This document shows positions 5,094-10,574 of a stretch of DNA of 10,574 bases, in pieces. The notes beneath the pieces were generated by a model. The model had not been told where the DNA came from. It saw only the letters and a list, made by a program, of their open reading frames with translations, and did no database searches. Made by a program: the position numbers and the translations under genes. Within the stretch, counting starts at the first letter, position 1. Every line of letters begins with the position of its first letter. Location of the stretch: the NCBI RefSeq assembly GCF_035762905.1, contig NZ_DASUCC010000143.1, forward strand, positions 1-10,574. Direction: 5' to 3'. The DNA is from DASYTH01 sp035762905. GTDB lineage: Bacteria; Actinomycetota; Actinomycetes; Mycobacteriales; Pseudonocardiaceae.

Positions 5094-6772
5094 CCAACCC
5101 GCTGCTCGCCGAACGGCAGGACTCCACCCGGGGCTACACCGGCATCGGCATCGCCGAGTCCGCGGTGGACATCTACAACGGGGTGCAGAACGGCTCCTGG
5201 GTCGAGGGCGGTCTCGGGGTGCTCGGCACCGGCCTGGAGATGCTTTCCCTCGCCCTCGATCCGATCGGCACGCTCGGGCAGTACGCGGTGTCCTGGCTGA
5301 TCGAGCAGATCCGGCCGCTGCGCGAGGCGCTGAACTGGCTGGCCGGCGACGCCGATCAGATCGCCGCCTACGCGGCCACCTGGAACAACGTGTCGCGGTC
5401 CGTCGCCGACACCGGCCAGCAGCTCCGCACCGAGGTGGAGACCGGCACCTCGGCCTGGCACGGCCGGGCGGCCGACGCCTACCGGGCCAACACCGGCCAG
5501 CAGGGCGAGCACATCACCGCGGCGGCGACCGCGGCGGCCACCATCGGCACGGTCACCGAGGCGGTCGGCATGTTGGTCGGCGCGATCCGCGGGATCGTGC
5601 GGGACCTGGTCGCCGAGTGCATCTCCACGCTGCTGATCCGGATCCCGCAGTGGCTCGCCGAGTTGGGCCTCACCCTCGGCTTCGCCACCCCGCACGTGGT
5701 GTCCGCGGCGGCCGCGCTGATCGCGAAGTGGGTCGGTCGGATCAGCGACGTGATCACCAAGCTGGTCCGGTCGCTGGAGAAGCTGCGCCCGATCATGGCC
5801 CGGCTCGGCGAGATCTGGGAGGCGATCAAGAACGGGTTGCGCCAGCTGCGCACCCGACCGCACGGCCCGGACGCCCCGCACACCCCGGACCCGGTCCGAA
5901 TGTCCGATGTGGACGCTCCGACCCCGACCACGCCGTCGGCCACCACGCCGAGCTCCACCGGCGTGGACACGCCCGGAACGACCGGAACTCCGACCACGCC
6001 GGGGAGCACGACACCGACCGGCACGACCGGCAGCCCGACCACGCCGACCGGAACGACCGGCACCCCGACCACGCCGGGGAGCACGACGCCGACCGGCACG
6101 ACCGGCACCGACGTGCCCCCGGCCCGCACCGATCCCACGCCAACCGACCCGACCCCGGTCCCGCCGCCCCGGGACTACGATGCGACCGGCCGGACCATCC
6201 CGACCAACCAGCTCCAGCATCCGCACGCCGACCTGCTCGACCAGAACCTGCTGCGGGACGCCGCGAACAACCCCAACCGGGTGAGCGACGCGCTCAGCCC
6301 GGGCGTACCGAAGGACCATCCCGCAGTGCAGGACATGATCCCGGGCAGCTACGACCCGCACGGCGGGCTCGGCCAGGACTCCTGGAACGCGCAGTACTGG
6401 CCGACCGGCCGGACCGACGCGCGGGGCAACCCGGAGCTGGTGTGGCCGGACCCGCAGGCGCATCCGCAGGGGTTCAGCTCGCCGGAGAGCCGCACCCCTA
6501 CCGTGATGACCCCCGGACAGCAGTTCGACCGGTTCGGTCCGGGGTTCGGCCAGTTCGGCTCGCCGGTCGGCACCCCGTTCCCGGACCGGGCGCTGCCGCC
6601 GGGCAGCCTGGACGCCGGGTACCACCGCTACGAGGTGGTCCGGCCGATCCCCGTGTGGGAGGGCTCGATCGCCCCGGCCATGGGCCAGCCGGGCGGAGGC
6701 GTGCAGTATTACTTGCCGACCTCCATCGTTGACCTGGTCAACGCCGGCTACCTGAAGGAGATCCCGCTGTGA
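5090..6772 (+). CDS. ESX effector: WXG-type N-terminus, TNT NAD+ glycohydrolase toxin
   Basis: A 560-residue modular toxin. Residues 1-255 are helical and Ala-rich, with a WXG-like turn at 123-125 (Trp-His-Gly in SAWHGRAADAYR), the fold used by type VII substrates. Residues 256-362 are a disordered Thr/Pro/Gly linker with an imperfect 25-residue repeat. Residues about 363-470 are a connector. Residues 471-560 match the tuberculosis necrotizing toxin domain (TNT, PF14021): DRFGPGFGQFGSP, GTPFPDRALPP, YHRYEV, IAPAMGQPGGGVQYYLP, and the final NAGYLKEI. In M. tuberculosis CpnT this domain hydrolyses NAD+; Arg481, Phe489, His512 and Gln539 are the probable counterparts of its key residues (alignment from memory). 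It is translationally coupled upstream (ATGA) and downstream (GTGA). Likely role: killing competing or host cells by NAD+ depletion; the target is unknown. Confidence 0.92.
   Translation: MTNPLLAERQDSTRGYTGIGIAESAVDIYNGVQNGSWVEGGLGVLGTGLEMLSLALDPIGTLGQYAVSWLIEQIRPLREALNWLAGDADQIAAYAATWNNVSRSVADTGQQLRTEVETGTSAWHGRAADAYRANTGQQGEHITAAATAAATIGTVTEAVGMLVGAIRGIVRDLVAECISTLLIRIPQWLAELGLTLGFATPHVVSAAAALIAKWVGRISDVITKLVRSLEKLRPIMARLGEIWEAIKNGLRQLRTRPHGPDAPHTPDPVRMSDVDAPTPTTPSATTPSSTGVDTPGTTGTPTTPGSTTPTGTTGSPTTPTGTTGTPTTPGSTTPTGTTGTDVPPARTDPTPTDPTPVPPPRDYDATGRTIPTNQLQHPHADLLDQNLLRDAANNPNRVSDALSPGVPKDHPAVQDMIPGSYDPHGGLGQDSWNAQYWPTGRTDARGNPELVWPDPQAHPQGFSSPESRTPTVMTPGQQFDRFGPGFGQFGSPVGTPFPDRALPPGSLDAGYHRYEVVRPIPVWEGSIAPAMGQPGGGVQYYLPTSIVDLVNAGYLKEIPL
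5975..6106 (+). repeat. Direct repeat in the effector linker (75-bp period)
   Basis: Bases 5975-6031 recur at 6050-6106 with three mismatches in 57, an in-frame offset of 75 bp (25 codons). The encoded unit begins GTTGTPTTPG and covers residues 296-314 and 321-339. Shorter copies of the TTPTG theme flank it. This suggests slippage or unequal exchange that lengthens or shortens the linker. Confidence 0.85.
6755..6760 (+). promoter_or_regulatory. Ribosome binding site of the immunity gene, inside the toxin gene
   Basis: AAGGAG lies 8 nt before GTG at 6769 and codes for part of the toxin C-terminus. With the GTGA overlap it allows both re-initiation and independent loading. Confidence 0.65.
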
Positions 6773-7020
6773 ACCTGGCCGAGCTGGCCGATGCGGTCGC
6801 GCGGATCGGCGTCCCGTCCGAGCTGGTCGTCCTGGGCGGCCACGCCGAGTACTGCTGGTGCGTCGAGCAGGCCGAGGACGGCGCCTGGGAGGTGTTCTGG
6901 CAGGAGCGCGGCAACAAGAACAACCTGGTCCGACTGCCCACCGAGGACACCGCCTGCCACCAACTGCTCGGCCGGCTCACCTACAGCCAGCTCCTGGCCG
7001 GCGCGATCCACGGCCCGTAG
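6769..7020 (+). CDS. Probable immunity protein for the TNT toxin
   Basis: An 83-residue cytoplasmic protein with no signal peptide or membrane segment. It has an N-terminal helix (LAELADAVARIG), two strands around EYCWCVEQAEDGAWEVFWQERG, a basic, Asn-rich turn (NKNNLVRLPTED), and a C-terminal helix (TACHQLLGRLTYSQLLAGA). Its GTG start overlaps the toxin stop (GTGA, 6769-6772), the usual layout for toxin and immunity pairs. It is too short, and shows no resemblance I can see, to be the mycobacterial antitoxin IFT. I recall small proteins with a similar ERG...TED..ACxxLL pattern next to actinomycete TNT genes, but cannot name a family. The immunity role is inferred from position and size. Confidence 0.75.
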   Translation: MNLAELADAVARIGVPSELVVLGGHAEYCWCVEQAEDGAWEVFWQERGNKNNLVRLPTEDTACHQLLGRLTYSQLLAGAIHGP

Positions 7021-7025
7021 CTCGG

Positions 7026-7055
7026 TTGACCGGACCGCGTGCCGTGCGCGACGGT
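7026..7055 (+). promoter_or_regulatory. Possible internal promoter before the 186-aa gene
   Basis: TTGACC at 7026-7031 is a good -35. At 18-bp spacing, GACGGT (7050-7055) has only the second and sixth -10 bases right. It would give the last gene of the block its own transcript, starting inside the 7052-7078 inverted repeat. Confidence 0.3.
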
Positions 7056-7078
7056 GAGATGGGCACGGGATCTCACCG
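7052..7078. promoter_or_regulatory. Perfect 9-bp inverted repeat between immunity and 186-aa genes
   Basis: CGGTGAGAT (7052-7060) and ATCTCACCG (7070-7078) pair perfectly around a 9-nt spacer (GGGCACGGG). It begins 31 nt after the immunity stop and ends 2 nt before the AAGGGG ribosome site of the next gene. It could attenuate transcription after the toxin module, control translation of the next gene, or be an operator over the candidate promoter. Confidence 0.6.
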
Positions 7079-7092
7079 GGAAGGGGCGCGGG

Positions 7093-7653
7093 ATGCTGTA
7101 CATGTTCGGGTTCGACCGGCTCGGCGTGGTGGTCGGGGATCTGTACTTCGTCGACCCGAATCCGCAGAAGGGGCAGGAAGGCGCCGAGCACGGGGTCCGG
7201 CTGGAGCTGCGGCTGCTCGACCGGGGCGAGCTGAAGGGCTCGATCTACTCCGCGCAGCCGATCGAGGTCGGCCGGCCGGTGTGGCGGGCCGACCTGCTTG
7301 AGTCGGTCGACGGGCAGCCGGGCAGCTTCGACCGCACGCACCATCATCCGGTGTTCAGCGAATGGAACCCGAGCAGCCGGGTGTTCGTCCGCGAGCTGTC
7401 CGCCGATCCGCTCGGCTGGCTGGCCGGAAAGCTCGCGGATCTGGACGGCCTGCTGGCCGAGGGCGGCTTCCCGGCGGACACCGCCGGTCCGGACGACGCG
7501 GCCGATCTTCGTGCCGCCGCACCGGAGATCGTGGACGCGACCCGCAGGCTGCTCGACCGGGTGCAGGCCGGCGAGCTCGGCCGCCCGCCGCGCACCGCAG
7601 CGCCGGCCGGGGCCGATGGCGAACCCGAGCTGGTCCGGTCCGGCTGGCTCTGA
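7093..7653 (+). CDS. Uncharacterised actinomycete protein beside the toxin module
   Basis: A 186-residue soluble protein with no signal peptide or transmembrane segment. Residues 1-70 look beta-rich (FGFDRLGVVVGDLYFVDPNP, GVRLELRLLDRGELKGSIYS, RPVWRADLLE). A His cluster at 79-86 (FDRTHHHP) and WNP at 91-93 may be structural or metal-binding. Residues 104-160 are helical, and the rest is a disordered Pro/Ala tail. ATG 7093 has AAGGGG 6 nt upstream; an in-frame ATG at 7102 is an alternative. I recognise the pattern as recurring in actinomycete genomes but know no function. It lies 72 bp behind the immunity gene, separated by an inverted repeat, so it may be a cassette member or an independent gene. 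Confidence 0.8.
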   Translation: MLYMFGFDRLGVVVGDLYFVDPNPQKGQEGAEHGVRLELRLLDRGELKGSIYSAQPIEVGRPVWRADLLESVDGQPGSFDRTHHHPVFSEWNPSSRVFVRELSADPLGWLAGKLADLDGLLAEGGFPADTAGPDDAADLRAAAPEIVDATRRLLDRVQAGELGRPPRTAAPAGADGEPELVRSGWL

Positions 7654-7666
7654 CCACTCCGTCCGT

Positions 7667-7678
7667 CCGCAGCTGCGG
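7667..7678. repeat. 12-bp perfect palindrome after the 186-aa gene
   Basis: CCGCAGCTGCGG lies 14 nt after the stop codon. Without a loop it is a poor RNA terminator and a better protein-binding site, but such words arise by chance in GC-rich DNA. Confidence 0.35.
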
Positions 7679-7775
7679 TGTTACGTGGGACTGGTGGCCG
7701 GCGGGATTGGAACCGGCGTCCGGGGGTAGCCGGGGGCATCATGAGCGGCCGAGCGGGAGCGAACAGGAGAACACA

Positions 7776-8741
7776 GTGAGGTATGGCTACTTCCTGTCCT
7801 GTGAGGAGTTCGGGCCGCGGGAGCTGGTTCGGCAGGCGAAGCTGGCCGAGCAGGCCGGGTTCGAGGCGTTGTGGATCTCCGATCACTTCCATCCGTGGAA
7901 CGACGCGCAGGGCAACAGCCCGTTCGTGTGGTCGGTGATCGGTGCGCTGTCCGAGGCGACCCGGCTGCCGGTGACCACCGCGGTGACCTGCCCGACGGTG
8001 CGGATCCATCCGGCGGTGATCGCGCAGGCGGCGGCGACGGCCGCGGTGCAGCACGAGGGCCGGTTCGTGCTGGGGGTGGGCAGCGGGGAGGCGCTCAACG
8101 AGCACATCTTCGGCGATGCCTGGCCGCCGGCCGGGATCCGGCTGGACATGCTGGAGGAGGCGGTGGAGGTGATCCGGGTCCTGCAGCGGGGCAAGGAGAT
8201 CACCCATCACGGCCGGTACTACACCGTGCAGAACGCCCGGATCTACACGGTTCCGGAGCGGCCGGTGCCGATCTACGTGTCCGGGTTCGGGCCGAAGGCG
8301 GCGCGGCTGGCCGGCCGGATCGGCGACGGGTTCGTGTGCACCAGCCCGGATGCCGACCTGGTGCGGATGTTCCGGGAGGCCGGTGGCGGGGACAAGCCGG
8401 CCCAGGCCGGGTTCAAGGTCTGTCACGCGCGCACCGCCGACGACGGTCTGGCCACCGCGCATCGGTTGTGGCCCAACATGATGCTGCCCGGCGAGCTGTC
8501 CCAGGTGCTGCCGACGCCGCGGCACTTCGAGCAGGCCTCGCGGCTGGTCGCCCGGGACGGGATGGCCGGCGCGCTGCCCTGCGGACCGGACCCGAAGTCC
8601 TATCTGGACACCATGCGCGAGTACGTCGACGCCGGGTTCGACGAGGTCTACGTCAACCAGATCGGCCCGGACCAGGACGAGTTCTTCCGGTTCTGGGAAC
8701 GGGAGATCCGCCCGGCGATCCCGCAACTCACGTCCGCCTGA
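7776..8741 (+). CDS. F420-dependent LLM-class oxidoreductase, FGD-like family
   Basis: A 321-residue (beta/alpha)8 luciferase-like enzyme using deazaflavin F420; it resembles the TIGR03557 G6PDH-like branch. Visible signatures: SDHFHPW (Asp36, His37, Trp41), HPAVIAQAAAT, GVGSGEALNEHIFG (Glu105, Asn108, Glu109), and GRIGDGFVCTS (Thr189). Asp, His, Trp and Glu correspond to the active-site residues of mycobacterial Fgd1. The Fgd1 phosphate-binding lysines appear replaced (Asp192 for Lys198 and Gln253 for Lys259, by recalled alignment), so glucose-6-phosphate is an unlikely substrate. GTG 7776 follows AGGAG with 6-nt spacing. It stands alone and converges on the methyltransferase (25-bp gap). 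True substrate unknown. Confidence 0.92.
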   Translation: MRYGYFLSCEEFGPRELVRQAKLAEQAGFEALWISDHFHPWNDAQGNSPFVWSVIGALSEATRLPVTTAVTCPTVRIHPAVIAQAAATAAVQHEGRFVLGVGSGEALNEHIFGDAWPPAGIRLDMLEEAVEVIRVLQRGKEITHHGRYYTVQNARIYTVPERPVPIYVSGFGPKAARLAGRIGDGFVCTSPDADLVRMFREAGGGDKPAQAGFKVCHARTADDGLATAHRLWPNMMLPGELSQVLPTPRHFEQASRLVARDGMAGALPCGPDPKSYLDTMREYVDAGFDEVYVNQIGPDQDEFFRFWEREIRPAIPQLTSA

Positions 8742-8766
8742 CCGGAAACCCGTCCGTAGCGCCGGG

Positions 8767-9435
8767 TCACCGGGGGCGGGCCACCTCGATGCCGATGGTG
8801 CCGCCGAGGCGCAGGGTCTTGGTGCGGGTCGGTTCCACGGTGAAGCCGGCCGCGGCGATCCGCTTGGGCACGGCGTCGCCGATGTTGTCGTGCAGGTGCT
8901 CGTGCATTTGGCGGCCGGTGCCGATCCGCCGGTGCGCGTGGTGATCGTGGCCGTCGCGCACCACGTCGGCCAGGATCAGCACGCCGTCGGGCCGCAGCAC
9001 CCGGCGTACCTCGGCGAGCATGGCGTCCTTCGACGCGGTGTCCAGGTGGTGCAGCATCAGGCTGGAGAAGACCAGGTCGAACGAGCCGTCCGGGTAGGGC
9101 AGTTCCTGGGCGAACCCGCGGTCGAGCCGCATCACGTGGCGGCCCCGCCGGGCCTTGCGCCGGGCCCGGGCCAGCGCCTTCGGATCCGGGTCGAGGCCGA
9201 CCAGTTCGACGTCGCGATGGCGCTTTCCGGTGGACCGCAACAGGTTCCCGGTGCCGCAGCCGACGTCGAGAACCCGGTGCCCGGCCCGCAACCCGGCCAG
9301 CGTGATCATCTCCTGGTGGATCGGCGCCAGCCCGAACAGGTGGTGCACCACGTCGTAGAACGGCAGCAGAAAGTGCTTGCCCAGGCCCGGGAGGTAGTCC
9401 CGCTCGTTCGGCGGATGCGACGTTCTTTCGGTCAT
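8767..9435 (-). CDS. SAM-dependent methyltransferase (class I, Methyltransf_11 type)
   Basis: A 222-residue cytoplasmic methyltransferase. Motif I VLDVGCGTGNLL (56-67) binds the methionine part of SAM; LVGLDPD (78-84) holds the ribose-binding acidic residue; ELPYPDGSFDLVFSSLMLHHL (111-131, quoted in part by family pattern) and VLRPDGVLILADV (146-158) are motifs III-IV of the UbiE-like group. An unusual His-rich stretch (DGHDHHAHRR, 161-170) follows and could bind metal. I start at ATG 9435, where the protein begins MTERTSHPP. It has no ribosome site, but a CACAAT -10-like element ends 6 nt upstream, suggesting a leaderless mRNA. An open extension to 9516 is possible but overlaps the AraC gene. 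The methyl acceptor cannot be predicted. Confidence 0.9.
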   Translation of the reverse strand: MTERTSHPPNERDYLPGLGKHFLLPFYDVVHHLFGLAPIHQEMITLAGLRAGHRVLDVGCGTGNLLRSTGKRHRDVELVGLDPDPKALARARRKARRGRHVMRLDRGFAQELPYPDGSFDLVFSSLMLHHLDTASKDAMLAEVRRVLRPDGVLILADVVRDGHDHHAHRRIGTGRQMHEHLHDNIGDAVPKRIAAAGFTVEPTRTKTLRLGGTIGIEVARPR

Positions 9436-9441
9436 GAGGAC

Positions 9442-9471
9442 ATTGTGACCACACTTTGAACTGCGGGTCTG
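9442..9471 (-). promoter_or_regulatory. Probable leaderless promoter of the methyltransferase
   Basis: In the gene's sense, CACAAT (complement of 9442-9447) is 6 nt before ATG, and CAGACC (complement of 9466-9471) is a partial -35 at 18-bp spacing. A TGTG-AC-CACA dyad (9444-9453) overlaps the -10 and could be bound by the divergent AraC-type regulator. Confidence 0.45.
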
Positions 9472-9505
9472 TACCGATCCGTGGTAAGAGTGGGACGATT
9501 CGACG

Positions 9506-10426
9506 GTGCGGACCATGCGGAAGTTGCCGAGCGGCGACGGGCCGGCGGTCTACTCGATGCTGCCGGTGCCCGGTGAGCTGCCGGTGGGTGTCTGGCGGCT
9601 GGAGCACGGCGGGCAGATCCATGGCTCGGTCGAGGAGCACGCGCACGACTTCCCCGGCCTGGCGTACTTCCAGACCGGCGGCGGGCTGCTGCGCACCGGC
9701 CGGCGGGCCTGGCCGATCGAGGCAGGCGACCTGTTCGTGATCGCCCCCGGCGACGTGATGGGCCGGGTCCACGCCGCCGACCTGGCCGGCAGCCACGGCT
9801 GGGGCGTGTTCTTCACCGCCGACGTGCTCGGCCCGGACGTCCCCGGTGCCAACCTGGCCTGGCGCACGCACCCGCTGCTGTTCCCGTTCGTCCGCGGCGG
9901 GGCGATCGGCGCGCTGCGGCTGCGGGTGCCCGAACCGGACCGGCCCGAATGGGATGCCCGCGTCCAGGCCCTCGACGAGGAGCTGACGCACCGGCGGGAC
10001 GGCTACCGGGAGGCCGTGCTGGCCCACCTGGTGCTGCTGCTGGTCGGGGTGTCCCGGCTCGCCGCCGACGTGGTCGGCGACCTGCGCGAGAACTCCGAAC
10101 CGCTGCTCGCCGAGGTGTTCGAGGTGATCGAGCAGCGCTATTCGCAACCGCTGTCGCTGCGCGACGTGGCCGCCGCGGTCAGCATCTCCCCGGGACACCT
10201 CACCTCGACGGTGCGCCGCCGCACCGGCCGCACCGTGCAGGAGTGGATCACCGAGCGGCGCATGGTCCAGGCCCGGCGGCTGCTCACCGCCACCGAGCTG
10301 CCGATCGGCGAGGTCGGCCGGCGGGTGGGGTTCCCGGACGCCGGTTACTTCGCCCGCATCTTCGGCCGGGTGCACGGCATGAGCCCCGGCCGGTGGCGAA
10401 CCGCGGAGTCCACTGTGGATGGTTGA
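9506..10426 (+). CDS. AraC-family transcriptional regulator
   Basis: A 306-residue regulator. Residues about 25-140 form a cupin-type sensor (HAHDFPGLAYFQTGGG, then IEAGDLFVIAPGDV), which usually binds a small molecule. Residues about 200-300 form the two-helix-turn-helix AraC DNA-binding domain: HTH1 at 216-238 (LSLRDVAAAVSISPGHL) and HTH2 at 266-289 (IGEVGRRVGFPDAGYFARIF), ending GMSPGRWR. GTG 9506 is used here; in-frame ATG 9515 is an alternative, and neither has a clear ribosome site. It diverges from the methyltransferase across 70 bp, so it probably controls that gene or itself. The ligand is unknown. The insertion-sequence edge begins soon after its stop. Confidence 0.93.
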   Translation: MRTMRKLPSGDGPAVYSMLPVPGELPVGVWRLEHGGQIHGSVEEHAHDFPGLAYFQTGGGLLRTGRRAWPIEAGDLFVIAPGDVMGRVHAADLAGSHGWGVFFTADVLGPDVPGANLAWRTHPLLFPFVRGGAIGALRLRVPEPDRPEWDARVQALDEELTHRRDGYREAVLAHLVLLLVGVSRLAADVVGDLRENSEPLLAEVFEVIEQRYSQPLSLRDVAAAVSISPGHLTSTVRRRTGRTVQEWITERRMVQARRLLTATELPIGEVGRRVGFPDAGYFARIFGRVHGMSPGRWRTAESTVDG

Positions 10427-10433
10427 CGGGGCA

Positions 10434-10574
10434 CTAGTAGTACTTTGTTAGGTGTTGGCGTGTCGAGTTGATCGTCCATTGTGGATTCTGGTTGGCTGCT
10501 GGTTGTGACGCCGGATCAGATCGGGCAGGTGGGTCCTCGGCTGGCGGGGTTTGCCGAGCGGATGTTGGGTGGGC
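10434..10574 (+). mobile_element. Left edge of a probable IS701-family insertion sequence
   Basis: After the AraC stop the composition changes to G/T-rich sequence and a frame with IS701-type transposase start appears. CTAG at 10434-10437 fits the YTAR target preference I recall for the family, with the element starting soon after. The exact boundary cannot be fixed because the other end is outside the window. Confidence 0.5.
10481..10574 (+). CDS. IS701-family transposase, N-terminal fragment cut by window
   Basis: The frame opens at GTG 10481 (or GTG 10505) and runs off the right edge. From 10505 it reads VTPDQIGQVGPRLAGF, then AERMLGG, which matches the usual start of IS701-type DDE transposases (TPxxxxxxxxRLxGFAExx). 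An upstream in-frame stop lies at 10469. Neither start has a clear ribosome site. Only 23 to 31 residues are visible, so the catalytic DDE core, and whether the element is intact, cannot be judged. Confidence 0.55.
   Translation, partial: MDSGWLLVVTPDQIGQVGPRLAGFAERMLGG

Noticed and set aside
4891..6732. 613-codon plus-strand frame overlapping the toxin gene
   Set aside because: Shifted reading of the EspC and toxin genes with Arg/His/Pro-rich content; the true frames carry EspC, WXG and TNT signatures and coupled starts.
8648..10375. Long 575-codon open frame on the minus strand across the methyltransferase and AraC genes
   Set aside because: It is out of frame with two well-matched families, has an Arg/Pro/Gly-rich composition typical of antisense frames in GC-rich DNA, and shows no domain.

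Overview
The window is very GC-rich, uses many GTG starts, and carries an F420-type oxidoreductase and type VII secretion (ESX-like) substrate genes. It therefore comes from an actinomycete, most likely a filamentous genus of the Pseudonocardiales or Micromonosporales; the genus is inference. There are twelve credible protein genes, two of them cut by the window edges, and no complete RNA gene.

Left part (1-3278). A stand-alone HsdR_N-like nuclease (minus strand) runs off the left edge. It diverges from an aldo/keto reductase, which meets a two-helix membrane protein gene tail to tail with no spare base between the stops. A secreted glycine-rich, collagen-like protein gene follows on the minus strand.

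Centre (3279-7653). A 318-base A+T-richer gap separates the glycine-rich gene from a divergent small secreted protein gene, which ends in a strong GC hairpin. Next is the most interesting block, a compact plus-strand cassette: YbaB/EbfC-like protein, EspC-like ESX substrate, a large WXG-type protein ending in a TNT (NAD+ glycohydrolase) toxin domain, and a small probable immunity protein. EspC/toxin and toxin/immunity overlap by 4 bp each (ATGA and GTGA), indicating translational coupling. An uncharacterised 186-aa protein follows after a 9-bp inverted repeat. No ESX machinery gene (EccB/C/D/E, MycP) is visible, so this looks like an orphan effector cassette served by a secretion system elsewhere. 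The likely logic is that the EspC-like protein and the helical N-terminal domain form the export pair, the Thr/Pro linker spans, TNT destroys NAD+ in the target, and the 83-aa protein protects the producer.

Right part (7654-10574). An F420-dependent luciferase-like oxidoreductase converges on a SAM methyltransferase, which diverges from an AraC-family regulator that may control it. Just after the regulator comes the edge of what looks like an IS701-family insertion sequence, cut by the window end.
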